DNA from: Epiperipatus broadwayi
Taxonomy: Eukaryota; Onychophora; Udeonychophora; Euonychophora; Peripatidae
Reading direction: 5' to 3'
Length of the DNA: 64,000 bases
Assembly (NCBI GenBank): GCA_028023455.1
Contig: JAQFVV010006216.1
Coordinates: 1,427,445 to 1,491,444, forward strand
This document shows, piece after piece, positions 51,173-62,060 of this stretch. Numbering within the stretch: position 1 is the stretch's first letter; each line of letters starts with the position of its first letter. The notes under the pieces are model-generated. The model was not told the origin of the DNA. It was given only the letters and a program-made list of their open reading frames with translations, and searched no databases. A program made the translations under genes and the position numbers.

Positions 51173-51264
51173 AAAAAAAGAATTTTAACTGATCTTCAAG
51201 CTCTCTGCAGCTATCGACTACATCTTATACATTTAATATACATTATATATGTGAAAATATAAAT

Positions 51265-51316
51265 GACGTCCAATATACATATTTCATGCTGAAGCAGCAC
51301 TAATCAGTTGGTTTGG
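51265..51316 (-). ncRNA. Hammerhead ribozyme, family B copy 1 (one core change)
   Basis: The minus strand has stem I CCAA/UUGG, CUGAUUA (complement of 51301-51307) instead of CUGAUGA, a six-pair stem II GUGCUG/CAGCAU with loop CUU, intact GAAA (51282-51285) and short stem III AUA/UAU before cleavage-site A. One catalytic G is changed to U; the rest is canonical. Confidence 0.6.
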
Positions 51317-51779
51317 ATCATCATCTTCTACACACATATATAATCAGTTTATATTAAGATAGCAAATCTTCAAACTTTACTGAACAGTATTTGTCTGAAG
51401 ATTTGTAATGATGGTATATTATATGAAGTGATATGTTGAACTATTTCCATCATTTATGAGTGAATGTTCAATGTATAGAAAATGTTAAACTTTATTTAAA
51501 CTTTCCAAATACAAACAACTTGTTAGTAATAACACAGAAATAGACAATACAGGTTAGTAAATACCAATATTCACTTAGAAGTTGAAATCAGAAGTTGAAC
51601 TGGCACCTTTAAATTCTTGAATATTGAATTTAAGGCAAATGCTCTACAAACTGAGCTATTCTGTCAAAGGCAACATATAGTAGAAATTTGCTATATTTAT
51701 ATATGAGGGTTGATTCAAATCCTCCTGAGTCCTTCACTTTTTTTTTAGCTAATTAGTTGTTTTTTTTTAGTTTTTTTTA

Positions 51780-52013
51780 TTATTTTTTCCTAAGAGTAAG
51801 ATTAATTAGAGGTTTCGATATATTGTATATTGCCACACTGGGTTGACTTATAGAAATATTTACGAATGTCATATGAGCAGCTTCCTTGAATTTTCTTCTA
51901 TGCATTTTTTCCTCTTTATCCAATATCTTTGTATTTTCCCATTTAAGCATATGCTCATTAGTACATACATGATCTGCTATGGTATATACATCTGTTTTTT
52001 CTCTTTTAACCAT
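51780..52013 (-). pseudogene. PLE GIY-YIG domain, C-terminal part
   Basis: The frame reads LMVKREKTDVYTIADHVCTN, then MLKWENTKILDKEEK and RRKFKEAAHM. This is the typical end of a PLE GIY-YIG domain: the H in ADH, the WEN-KIL strand and the Glu helix with KEA. The start of the domain (GIY and YIG strands) is degraded between 52013 and 52080. Confidence 0.7.
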
Positions 52014-52068
52014 TAGTTTGTGCTTTCTTCAGCATTTCCAGTTTAGGCTTAGTAGAAGTAAGCATTCC

Positions 52069-53560
52069 TCAAAGTATGGTATGGCTTTGGAAATCAGTTC
52101 TAATGTTATACTGACTGCAGATTTTCTTTAATTTATCAGCCATTCCTGGTATGTATGGATACACTACCGTACCAATAATTGTTTTCTCTTTGTGTTGTCT
52201 ATTGAAGGTTTTCCTGATGACTGCTGATGGATAACCATTCTTCATAAGCATTTGTTCAATGTGAATCTTTTTTTTCCAAATCACTGGTTTCTGAACAAAC
52301 CTCTTTTGATGTTCCATTGTAATAGTACAATTCCTTGCTTAGTGCTTCTTGTATGATTGGATGTATATGCCAAGTATTTTCCAGTGTGTATTGGTTTCCT
52401 ATACACTGTTGTTTTTACTTTGTCCTGAGGGAGTCTTGTCACAAGAATATTCAAGAATGCCAATTTTTGTTCTTGTTCTGATTTCATTCTGAATTTAATT
52501 ATAGAAGATATGTTGTTAATGTGCATCCAGAATGACTGTAATTTTACCTTACTATGTGGCCATACCACAAATGTGTCATCAACATATCAAAGCGACACTT
52601 TAGGTGGACATGGAGTAGTATTTATGGCTGTGGTTTTAAGTTCTTCCATGTAAATATTGCTGAGCAAGGGTGACAGTGACGATCCCATGGCCACCTCTTG
52701 ATTTTGTTGGAAGAATTCTGAGATATATTGAAAGTATGTTGTTGTTACACAGAATGTTAATAATTCCATTATACTATCAATAGGTAGAGCTGTTCTAGTT
52801 TGTAGACTATTATTGTCATATAACCTTTTCCTTACAATATACAATGCCTCATCATATGGTACATTTGTAAACAGACTTTCCACATCAAAGCTTACCAATA
52901 TGTCAGTTTTTTCCATTTTCATATTTCTGACTAATTCTACAAAGTGTTTAGAATTCCTGATGAAAGACTGTGTCCAGTATGTCAATGGACTAAGAACTTT
53001 GAGAAGAAATCTTGACAAATTTTGACATGGTGAAATTTCTAGAACTAACAATAGGTCTTAATGGAACATTGTCTTTATGGATTTTAGGCAGTCCATACAG
53101 GTGAGGAATCTTGCTGAAATATGAGGTTAATTTTCTTTTTCTGAATCACTGAAAGACCTGTGATGCTTCTGGAGTAGTGTTTGTAGTTTTACCTCTGAAT
53201 TTGGCTGCTATTTTTTTGTATTGACCTGCTGTGAAAAGGCCTTGTATTTTGTTATCATAATCATTTTCATCCATTACAACTGTAGTGTTACCATTGTCAG
53301 CAGGAAGAATGAATATAGATGTATCCTGTTTGAGAGATTTAATAGCTTTCTTCTCATCACATGAAATGTTTGACTTCTATTTGTGCACTTGATATCTTTC
53401 AAGTGTCCTTTTTTATTCTCCAGCATAACTCTACCACTTCTTCTGGAGTCAAGTTTTGGGTCACCTCATCAGTGGCTGCCATTATATCCAATAGTGGGAC
53501 AGTAGATGAATAATGGTGAAATTTAACCCTTTTCAAGAACTAATAATTCACAATCAGAAG
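52069..53560 (-). pseudogene. PLE reverse transcriptase, frameshifted
   Basis: Successive minus-strand pieces give, in order, LPADNGNTTVVMDENDYD (near 53300), LYGLPKIHKDNVPLRPIVSS (near 53080), motif A LVSFDVESLFTNVPYDEA, motif B EVAMGSSLSPLLSNIYMEEL, motif C YVDDTFVVW (52590-52560), FLNILVTR and VYRKPIHTGKYL, then YPYIPGMADKLKKICSQYN. This is the full PLE RT order. A TGA stands immediately before motif C, probably from CGA, and frameshifts occur near 53040 and 52290. Motifs A and C keep their Asp residues. Its normal role is to copy PLE RNA at a nicked target. Confidence 0.85.
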
Positions 53561-53944
53561 TTGTTTAGAACTAAGATTTTTCACTGATGACAAAAATAGA
53601 CTAGTTACAGTATTATTTTTGATTTGCCCATGTAGATTTACAAGCTTCTTCTTTTGAAATTATTTTATCTTTCCATGTAACTTACACTATGATCTTTCAC
53701 TGCTTGACACATTCTTGAGAAAGCTTCATCTGTAATTTTATTTTGTAGAAATTATTCCACATTTCTAATAGAATGCAATGTTTGATACTTGGTAAACTGC
53801 TGAACCTTTATACTTTCTCTCAATAAGGCCTCATTTGCTCTCTAAATAATTTTATCAGCTCTCTTGGAAGGAAATATGAGGTTTTAACTGCAACCCCTTA
53901 GGAATGATCCCTTCTGATTTACATTTACACAAGAAAGTTAAATG
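53561..53944 (-). other. PLE 5' coding remnant, unclear
   Basis: Upstream of VLEKGLNFT (near 53520, the usual start of PLE RT homology) the sequence is probably the degraded N-terminal extension. No motif is readable. Confidence 0.4.
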
Positions 53945-54339
53945 ATGGAAATAGTCCAACATATCACATTTTACTGAACAGGCTTCAATCTTCTCCACTC
54001 TCCAACACTTCAACCATTCATATCATTAAAAAAATCTGATGATTGAAATCTGAAAGCCCTTGTTGTTGCCAACATTATTGTCATACCCATGATGCCTTTA
54101 ATTCACTCTGACTTCTCATGTATAGGATCTTAATATGTCCATTTAAATACACAGAAGAGAGATGGGAAGAATACAAACTGGATATGTAATATTTAAATAC
54201 ATGCATATTGTCTCTACTAAACTTAAATGTAATTAGAAGGAATTTGAATTCAGACTTTCAAGTTCTATATAGCTATCCACTCCATCTTATACAACTGATA
54301 CAGATGACCACATACATACAAAAAAGATAAATGATCTCC

Positions 54340-54385
54340 AATATACATATTTTGTGCTAAACTAGGACTCATCAGTTGATCCAGA
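54340..54385 (-). ncRNA. Hammerhead ribozyme, family B copy 2 (one core change)
   Basis: The core CUGAUGA is intact (complement of 54369-54375). GAAA has become AAAA (54350-54353) and stem II is weakened compared with the 51.28-kb copy. The lesion is different from that in the other copy. Confidence 0.5.
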
Positions 54386-54474
54386 TCATCATCTCCCACA
54401 TGTATATATGTACTTAGTACTCAGTTTATATTAAGATAGCAAATCTTCAAATTTCAATAGACAGGTTGAGCACT

Positions 54475-54940
54475 AATCATATATAAATGTGGGAGATGAT
54501 CTGGTTTCACACAAAATACATATATTGGAGACCATTTATCTTTTTTATATGAATATTGTCATGTGTATCAGATATATAAGATAAATTGGATAGCTGTAAG
54601 GAGTTTGAAAATCTGAGTTCAAATCCTTTCTTAATAATATTAAGTTCAGTATAGATAAATACTTATATTTAAAATGTACATATTTAGCCTGTATTCGGTC
54701 CATCTGTATTCTGTGTTTTTAAATGGACATATTAAGGTCCTATACATGAGGGACCAGAGTAATTTAAAATCCACATCTCTATGACAATAATGTTGTCATC
54801 AACAAAGGCTTTGAGCATTCTATCATCATATTTTCAATCATAATGATGGCTGAAGCATTGTAGATTGAAGAAGATTGAAGCCTAGCCATTAAAGTTTGAA
54901 GATTTGCAATTTTAATATAAACTAAGCACTGATTATATAG
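54475..54940 (+). repeat. Inverted copy of PLE terminal repeat
   Basis: Reverse complement of 53990-54460, for example ACAATAATGTTGTCAT near 54785 and AAGTTTGAAGATTTGCAATT near 54892. The hammerhead core is deleted here, though TTTCACACAAAATACATATATTGG remains. Confidence 0.75.
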
Positions 54941-55196
54941 GTGAATATAGGTGCAGTATTGAGAAAAGTTTGAGAGAGCATGAATTGTTATATAAGCATG
55001 TAAAAAGTAAAATATGGTGATTAAATGTCTCCTTCAGTTTTCTTTGAACATGAAAAATCATGTAAATATAAATTTAAATTTGATTTTGAAAATGTGAAAA
55101 TTCTTCATGAAGAGAGAAACCATAGTAAAAAAAAAATTAGAGGCAATTTTTATAACCAGGAATAAAATGCATTTAATAAATCGACAAGCTGCTAAC

Positions 55197-55372
55197 ATTA
55201 AAATATGAGATTCGTGGGATTTGAATTGATGACGTTTGCTTCCGCTTTTTTTTTTTAATTTAATGGCAGTTGAGGCAGGTTTAAAAAATTAACCTAAAGT
55301 GCTTCTGCGGATTTAAGGATTGTTTGTAATAGTTTGTAAACCATTAAATTTATTATTTCAATTATAATATAT
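55197..55372. repeat. Single-arm copy of the 37-kb foldback repeat
   Basis: Matches the left arm of 37148-37470 in reverse complement over its full length, from GAGATTCGTGGGATTTGAAT to TTATTATTTCAATTATAA. It shows that one arm (about 175 bp) can exist alone as a unit. Confidence 0.85.
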
Positions 55373-57600
55373 ATATGAATGCTTCTGTTTTCCCCATTAT
55401 ATAAAATAAAGAAGATAGATAAGACAGCAGTAATTATTGTGAAATATCATTATTATATGTTACTAAAAATAATGTCATAAATTTTATTGACTAAATTCGT
55501 TCCATTCATAGATGAATGGTTTAGAGAGAATTGGTATGGTTTTAAAAAAATCAAGAATAATTAAAATATAGTTTTTGTTATCAGATAAATGCAAAAAGGT
55601 ATCAATAACAGGAAGTGATTTATATATTGCTTTTATTGAATTTATCAAATAAAATATAAAATAAAATCCTCAATATCAAAATCTGATTACCAATCTTCAT
55701 ATTCTTTGTTTCTATGATAGGAAAACTGAGAGATTAGTAAATGATTATTTTACATTTTTATAAGATTATTTTACATTTTTATAAGCTTTAAATTATGTAT
55801 TAAAAATAGAATGTTAATCTGAGCTTATGTTAATTTCTTTTACAACACTACAAAGAGTTCACGTTCATTCCCAAAATTTGTATTTCAAACTATGCTCATG
55901 AAATTATTAATCAATACTGGGGAGCTAGAGCTAATGCAATTATATTATTAAAAACTTTGTTGACTTACTTATCATTGCCTTTGGATATTAATAATCAATA
56001 TCTTATTTTCTCTTAAAATTCAATATTTTATTATGTTTTATTATTGTTCACAATTCAAACGTTTGACTGTTTATAAAGTTATAAATAACATTTTAAATAT
56101 TAAACTAAAAAGTTTCAACAATTATTTATTAAAACTTGTTCCTATTCAAAATAATTCACAAAATTTTCCTATCATTCTAAGTTTCTGATTTTACTATTGT
56201 ATGTTTATTTAAAATTTCTTTTTCATTTAATTTTATATTAATATTGCAGTTTACTCTGTTTTGATCCCCCAGCTTTGTAGGAAAAGACATTGTTTGCTAA
56301 CTTAAATATTTGTTTAACAAGATCAAAATTTAAAACAAAAAAGAGGGATAAAAAAAAAAGAAATCATGTGATTTCAGAAGTAACGTCTTTTGAGGCCAAA
56401 TTTGTCCTTCATATATTATTAAATCGCATTATAGTATAATTATGCATCTGAAATTACTAGGTGACACTTTTTAAATTATGATGCTTAAAGAAGAAAAAAT
56501 TCAGTCAATGTAATTAGATGGAAAGTAAAACATGCCATTTGTTTTTTTTGTTTTTGTTTTTAATGCAGGCAAAAATCAATTGGGCTAATCAAATAAAATT
56601 ATGCTATTTTGCATCCAATTATTGACAGAATATAATTCTAAACAAAAAGATGTTAGCACAGGAGTATTCTCCCTAGGAGCTATTGCGCAAAACAAATCAC
56701 CTAGGCGTTTGAGAATTTTTCTTTATTTTCATCTTCACTAATAAAAATATTTTAATAATTTAAACATTAATTGTCTTCTAAGTGTGATTTTATATTCTCC
56801 TATTCATTTTTGATGTTTTGTTCTTGAAAAAAAAAAAAAAATCAGTATGAAACATTTTCTTTTATTTTGTCACATAAATTATATTATAATTTATAAATTA
56901 TATTATAATTTATGTACATATAAAAATCACTAACAAGAGTAATTTTAACAAAATGTAAAAGTCTATATTTAAGATTAGATTATATCTTCTACTTTCAATA
57001 ATAAAAATATTATTTTCATTTAAATATTTTCTGTTATAAAAATGTATAAAAAAACATTTAAAAACTATAGAAACCTTCCAAATAAAAACTTGAAACCTAA
57101 TTAACAAAATAAGGATATTCAAAAAATTTCAAAAACATTTAGAGAGCAACATCAGTCTTCTTGTCGATTTATATTATTTTTGATTTATAGACACAGATTA
57201 TATAAAAAATTTGGAGGCTAATTCCAATTAAAATAAAAAGTAAATTTTCATTCATGCTATTTTTCATCATGACTGTGGCATAATTGTCTTGAGTCTTAAG
57301 AATTAATTCCCTATGGATTTACTGTCTTAAAAATAATATTATCCACATATATTGAATTCTCTAACTGAAGGAAGATTGAAATTATTAGGAAATATGACAT
57401 TAAGATAAAGTAAACTCTTTATCATTTTTAGTGATATTTTGTCTTTTCTTGCAACTTCCCTAAAGCAACAACATCACACAAATTTCTCATATGCTTCCAT
57501 AAGCAATTATTTTCAATTTCCTCTACAGCCAACTACTGTAAAACTGAATAATCAATGGTGACCATATTGGGATGAGAATAATCACATTAGTTCCAATTTT
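55373..57600. other. AT-rich DNA without recognisable genes
   Basis: No frame with plausible composition, no RNA gene and no clear repeat. Confidence 0.5.
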
Positions 57601-57607
57601 GAGTTCT

Positions 57608-57660
57608 AATCCTCTTTGACAAAGACAAAAGGCAGAAGTTGGTTTCATGGTAGGAATATT
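57608..57660 (+). ncRNA. Hammerhead-like motif, decayed
   Basis: CTCTTTGACAAAGACAAAAG, followed by GCAGAAGTTGGTTTCATGG, aligns base by base with the 46-kb motif but has lost most invariant positions. Probably a relic. Confidence 0.3.
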
Positions 57661-57939
57661 TTAGGATCACAGTACCATCTAGTATTCTGTAAATACTCAA
57701 AACTTTACAATAGATGGTTTTAGAGTAGGATGTTATTTTACAAAAATATGTCTTTAGAACAATTAAATGATTCTATTTGTTATTGATTATTCCACAGGAA
57801 TTCAAAAAGTTTTTGTAATAATTGTTCACAACCATTGTAATTAAATTAGATGCAATATTAACACTGTATATTTGTAAAAAAAACATTAGTATTGACTTTA
57901 ATGTATTACATTTCCTTGATGGAGTTATCAAAGTTATTT

Positions 57940-58400
57940 AGAAACTACTGTGTTTAGAGGGGATATAAACCCAGATTTTCAAGCTCCTTCCAGTAATCCA
58001 CTCCATATTATAGAACTAACAGCACATACATGTGAAAAAATAAATGATCAACAATATATGTATTTTATGCTGAACCAGTACTTGTCAGGTTGGTCCAGAT
58101 TATCATCTCCTACACATAAATATAATCAGTACTCAGATTATATTAAGACAGCAAATCTTCAAACATTCATGAACAGTCTTCTCCATTCTCCAACTCTTCA
58201 GTCTTCCACATCATTAAAAATCTGATGATGGCATGTTCAAAACCCTTGTTTTCCAATTTTGTTGTCATACCCATGTTTACTGTAAGCCATTCTGATCTCT
58301 TGTATGTAGAACCTTAGGATCATTTAAATACACAGAAGAGGAATGGATAGAACACAAGCTAAACCTGTAATATTTTAAATAAAAGTATAGTATATATACT
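57940..58400 (-). repeat. Solo PLE terminal repeat, family B
   Basis: About 420 bases related to the flanks of the 51-55 kb PLE, from TTTTCAAGCTCCTTCCAG to TACACAGAAGAGGAATGG. Its open frame (57950-58225) overlaps the repeat and is not a gene. Confidence 0.75.
58055..58105 (-). ncRNA. Hammerhead ribozyme, family B copy 3 (decayed)
   Basis: The minus strand has CUGACAA (complement of 58082-58088) for CUGANGA, stem II GUACUG/CAGCAU largely pairing, and AAAA for GAAA. Two core lesions. Confidence 0.45.
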
Positions 58401-59207
58401 TAAACTAGCTAAAGTATATGTACTATATTTATATTTTAAAAAACTACTATGTTTATAAACAAATTGGTTAATTTTTGCAATATACATTATAAACCTTTCT
58501 ACAGAAAATAAAAATTGCATGGATGAAAGTTTTCCAATTTCCAGAATATATATAAATGTTAATATTCTTTTAGAATCATCCTGTATATCTATATAATTTC
58601 TAATCAATATAAAAACATTTAAATTTAAATATGTTTACAATTAACATTTTCCCCAACAATTTAATGTTTACATGTGTATATATAAAATTTTGTTACACAA
58701 CATTTGTGAAAAATATATGAAGAATTATTTTTTTAGTAACAATAATACTATAATCTTAGCTTCATATATGAAGATATCTGATTAAAGTTTTATTTAAGGT
58801 TTTTATTGGCCAAATTTAAACTTGGTCATATATGAGATTAATTTCTATATCAATACTATTATTATTAATAGGTAAAAAATATTTTTTTTATTTATCACTT
58901 TTTATTCAGCACACATACACATATATATGTAGTTATTAGTGAATAACCTTTTTTGTTTAGTTTATTGAAAAGTTAATATATTGATATAAATTCTTACTTT
59001 AAAAATAAGTTATTATATATGCTTCATTATAAGTATAAATATTGGATATATTGAGTAATTTTATATTAGAGATAATAATTTTTTTTAATAAGTACACTTT
59101 ATTTACTTAAATACATTTTAAAACATATACATATCTGTGTAAGAGAATGTAATATATATCGGAAGATATATATATATAAATACATATCTCTTACACAGAT
59201 ATGTATA

Positions 59208-59253
<46 letters not shown>

Positions 59254-59700
59254 TAAGTTAACAAATGATTACATTTTAAAAAAGGATTTAAAAAATTTAC
59301 ACCAACAATAATGGACTAATTATAGTGAAATAGTAATAACAAAAAAAGAGTGCATGGATGTTTGTTTTGGTGTACTTTCTCAACATTTTAAAATAAATTC
59401 AGCTTTCTTTAACTATATACAATAGTATAATAAAAAGTGTTATTTAGTGAAAGAAGAGAAAAAAATGTATTATTAAAAAATGTAATTTATTGACTTGTAA
59501 AATAATGTAATTTATTTTTTTAAAAAATGTTATTTTTAGAATTTAAAGACAATTGTTATGTAAAAAATTTTAGACTGATTAGAATGTGCCAAGGACATAT
59601 AAAACATTTGTGAATGGTTGAACATGCCGTTAGAAGACATTCAATGGTTGCTATGGTTATTATGTTACCTTGTTACCTAAATAATAGTACAGAATAGAAA
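58401..59700. other. AT-rich DNA; no gene
   Basis: Simple TA-rich sequence. The 82-codon minus frame at 58359-58607 has no recognisable motif. Confidence 0.45.
59124..59252. repeat. Perfect 23-bp inverted repeat followed by (TA)n
   Basis: CATATACATATCTGTGTAAG and its next three bases (59124-59146) are perfectly inverted at 59187-59209 across a 40-base TA-rich loop. A pure TA tract follows to about 59252. Confidence 0.85.
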
Positions 59701-59719
59701 GTTATACAAGATAGTTTCC

Positions 59720-59945
59720 TAAATTTAACATTTTTGCTATTGGTGGAATTTTAATGTTTTATTCAAATCAGTGATTGTAGCTCCTCTACAATCATCTTTC
59801 TACCTTTTATAACTCTGTGGATGACTTGTGTGACCAAGTCGAAATGTCAGTATATTAATATTAAAAGTTTTTAACACGGATGAACCCGCAAAATATGTAT
59901 TTTATATATTTAACCTGTGCAAATTTTCGTTTTAACATATATATA
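59720..59945 (+). repeat. Solo PLE terminus, same family as 48.0-48.2 kb
   Basis: Reverse complement of 48010-48200, sharing CTATTGGTGGAA, ATGACTTGTGTG and TTAACACGGATGAAC. It contains the HHR-like stem GACTTG/CAAGTC followed by GAAA (59841-59844). It ends in (TA)n. Confidence 0.75.
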
Positions 59946-60902
59946 TATTCAAACAATAATAATCTAGTATATATATATATACATAGTAAATTACAATTAT
60001 GTTAATAATTAAAATACATGCATTATTTTTATGTGTGATTTTTCTTCCCATATATATAAAATTTTACCGGCAAGTTTGCAAGTATCCTGTTGAAATGCTT
60101 AAATTAATACACAGTCTATGTCTTCATGATGCTGTTGATTTAAGATAACTTGATATTTCACCATTAATGTTGATTTGATGGGAATGCTTTCTTGTAATGG
60201 CTGATGGATTATTGATTCAAACTACTGATAGACAACTCAGTAGTGTATTTGCTATACTGGAATCTGGAACATGTTAGATGACGGCAGAACACTTCTGGTA
60301 GGACATTCACACAAAAAAATGAAACAAAAAAACTGACTCTGGACTACTCATGCATTTTTATGTGATGATGATATATATATACACCTGAACTAGAATTTTA
60401 TATTATTATATATCTAACAAAAAAAACACCCTCAGTATTTATAAGATAATCTCTCAATGAGCATTGGAAATTCTATTAATTGACCATTTGCATATTTTAT
60501 TTCAATTTTAATTATACTTTTCCAATGCTCTTTGTATACATTCACTGCCCTGTAACATTTGATCTTTCATTAACACTTTTGGGTAGTACTGTTGCTAATT
60601 TAACTCTGAAAGGTGTTAAACTTGAACTATTTGTTATCTCCTATCTTAGTATTTGAATAAGGCACCAATTATTGTGATTACACCTGAGTCTTGTTTCATG
60701 CAGATTTTTTTAATGTGATTTTCAAGTTATGCGATTCATGTTTCTTTTTAATATCTTTTTATAAGGTTTTCTTTTATGCAATAAAGAAGTTCATATTTCA
60801 CATAAAATCAGGATATCCCCATTTTATATATACACATTATATTTTACATATTTTACATGCCTGTTGGAAAAAGGTCTGGCAATAAATTTATATACTGTAG
60901 AA

Positions 60903-61190
60903 GATTTCAAAAAAGATAATGAAACAAAATTGGAACCTGTTTGTAAAACAGTAAAAATGATTCGAGAAAATCTTCAACTTTCTAATCAATTGGGCAATCA
61001 TTTTCTTGTTAAAGACATAAATTATGAATGAGCTCTTAAATTCCAACAAGAGCTAAATAAATGTATGTCTGGATATTGTGAGTTTCATAAACAATTAGTA
61101 AAATCATTGTCACAAAGCTTAATCACTGATTACATTGTCAACAGAAAAACATTAAATTTTAGACTGAAAAAATTTTTATTGGCTGAGTGA
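60903..61190 (+). pseudogene. Unidentified ORF remnant inside the TIR transposon
   Basis: A plus-strand frame of about 96 codons with one internal TGA (near 61029) reads, in parts, EDFKKDNETKLEPVCKTVKM, then ENLQLSNQLGNHFLVKDINYE and, after the stop, ALKFQQELNKCMSGYCEFHKQ. The composition is amphipathic and helix-like, unlike random frames here. I do not recognise a transposase motif. It may be a piece of captured host gene or a degraded element protein. Confidence 0.35.
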
Positions 61191-61602
61191 ATTAAAGTTT
61201 TAAACTTTTGATTGGTTCAATTACAGAATCAGTAGTAAAAATATATTCATCTTTTAATATCAGATTCATTTGTAAAAAGCAAATTAATAATTTGTCAGAT
61301 TATGAAAGTGAACAAAAGTTTTTCCAAAAATAAATTTCTATTTATAGTTATAAAAATATTATATAGTGAATAACCTAAAAAAATGTTCACACATTTCTTT
61401 CTCAATTTTCATTTATGTAAAAGTAAAGAATTTTTACTAAAATCTTAACTATTTTTCTAAAATAATTATATTTTCAGCAGATTTTATCAAAATAATTTAT
61501 AATATGTAAAAAAAATATGGAAAAAATACTCTAAAATTTACATTTTCATTTTGAATGTCAAGTGCTCCCTTTGGTTCAAAATAAGCAGCAACAAATCAGT
61601 GC

Positions 61603-62060
61603 CTTATGGTACATTTGAAAAAAGACTATAAATTCACTACAATAATGAGTTTTAGAGCAACTTGAAGCCATGGATGAAAATTTTCAGTTGAAGTACTTAT
61701 TAAACACAGCATGAGACTGAAGTTGGCACTAATTGTATTTCCTTTTGTGATGAATCTGATTTCTTATCAGTTATCAAACATATCTGCATATTGTCAAACA
61801 GCAATAATGATTAAAATATGTTTGAAAAAATAAATTACACCTTATGGTACATTTTAAACTTTAAAAAGACCATAAATTCACTATGATAATGAACAAAAAT
61901 TTCCAGTTGATGCATTTATTAAACACAACATGAGACTGAAGTTGGTGTTAATTGTGATGAATCTGATTTGTTATCACTTCTCAAATGTATCCTCATATTG
62001 TCAAATAGAGATAATGATTAAAATATGGTTGAAAAAAATGTAAAATAAATTACACATAAA
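61603..62060. repeat. Imperfect tandem duplication, about 238-bp period
   Basis: CCTTATGGTACATTT begins both units (61603 and 61841). Both contain ATGAGACTGAAGTTGG and end with AATGATTAAAATATG. It lies inside the TIR transposon. Confidence 0.8.

Larger units (their letters stand above)
51180..54940 (-). mobile_element. Penelope-like element with HHR-bearing terminal repeats
   Basis: Coding remnants on the minus strand (about 53550-51780) run from the RT N-terminus to the end of a GIY-YIG domain. They are flanked by related sequences at 51180-51480 and 53945-54460, each with an HHR motif on the same strand, as in PLE terminal repeats. Next to the right one is an inverted copy (54475-54940), giving a palindrome centred near 54468. 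Solo copy 57940-58400 has the repeat's two halves in the opposite order from 53945-54460, as expected if the unit is repeated in tandem. Many stops and frameshifts show the copy is old. Confidence 0.8.

Noticed and set aside
53458-53485. CTGATGAGGTGACC on the minus strand as a hammerhead core
   Set aside because: No GAAA at the right spacing, and the sequence translates into PLE protein (ATDEVTQNLTPEEVV), so it is coding.
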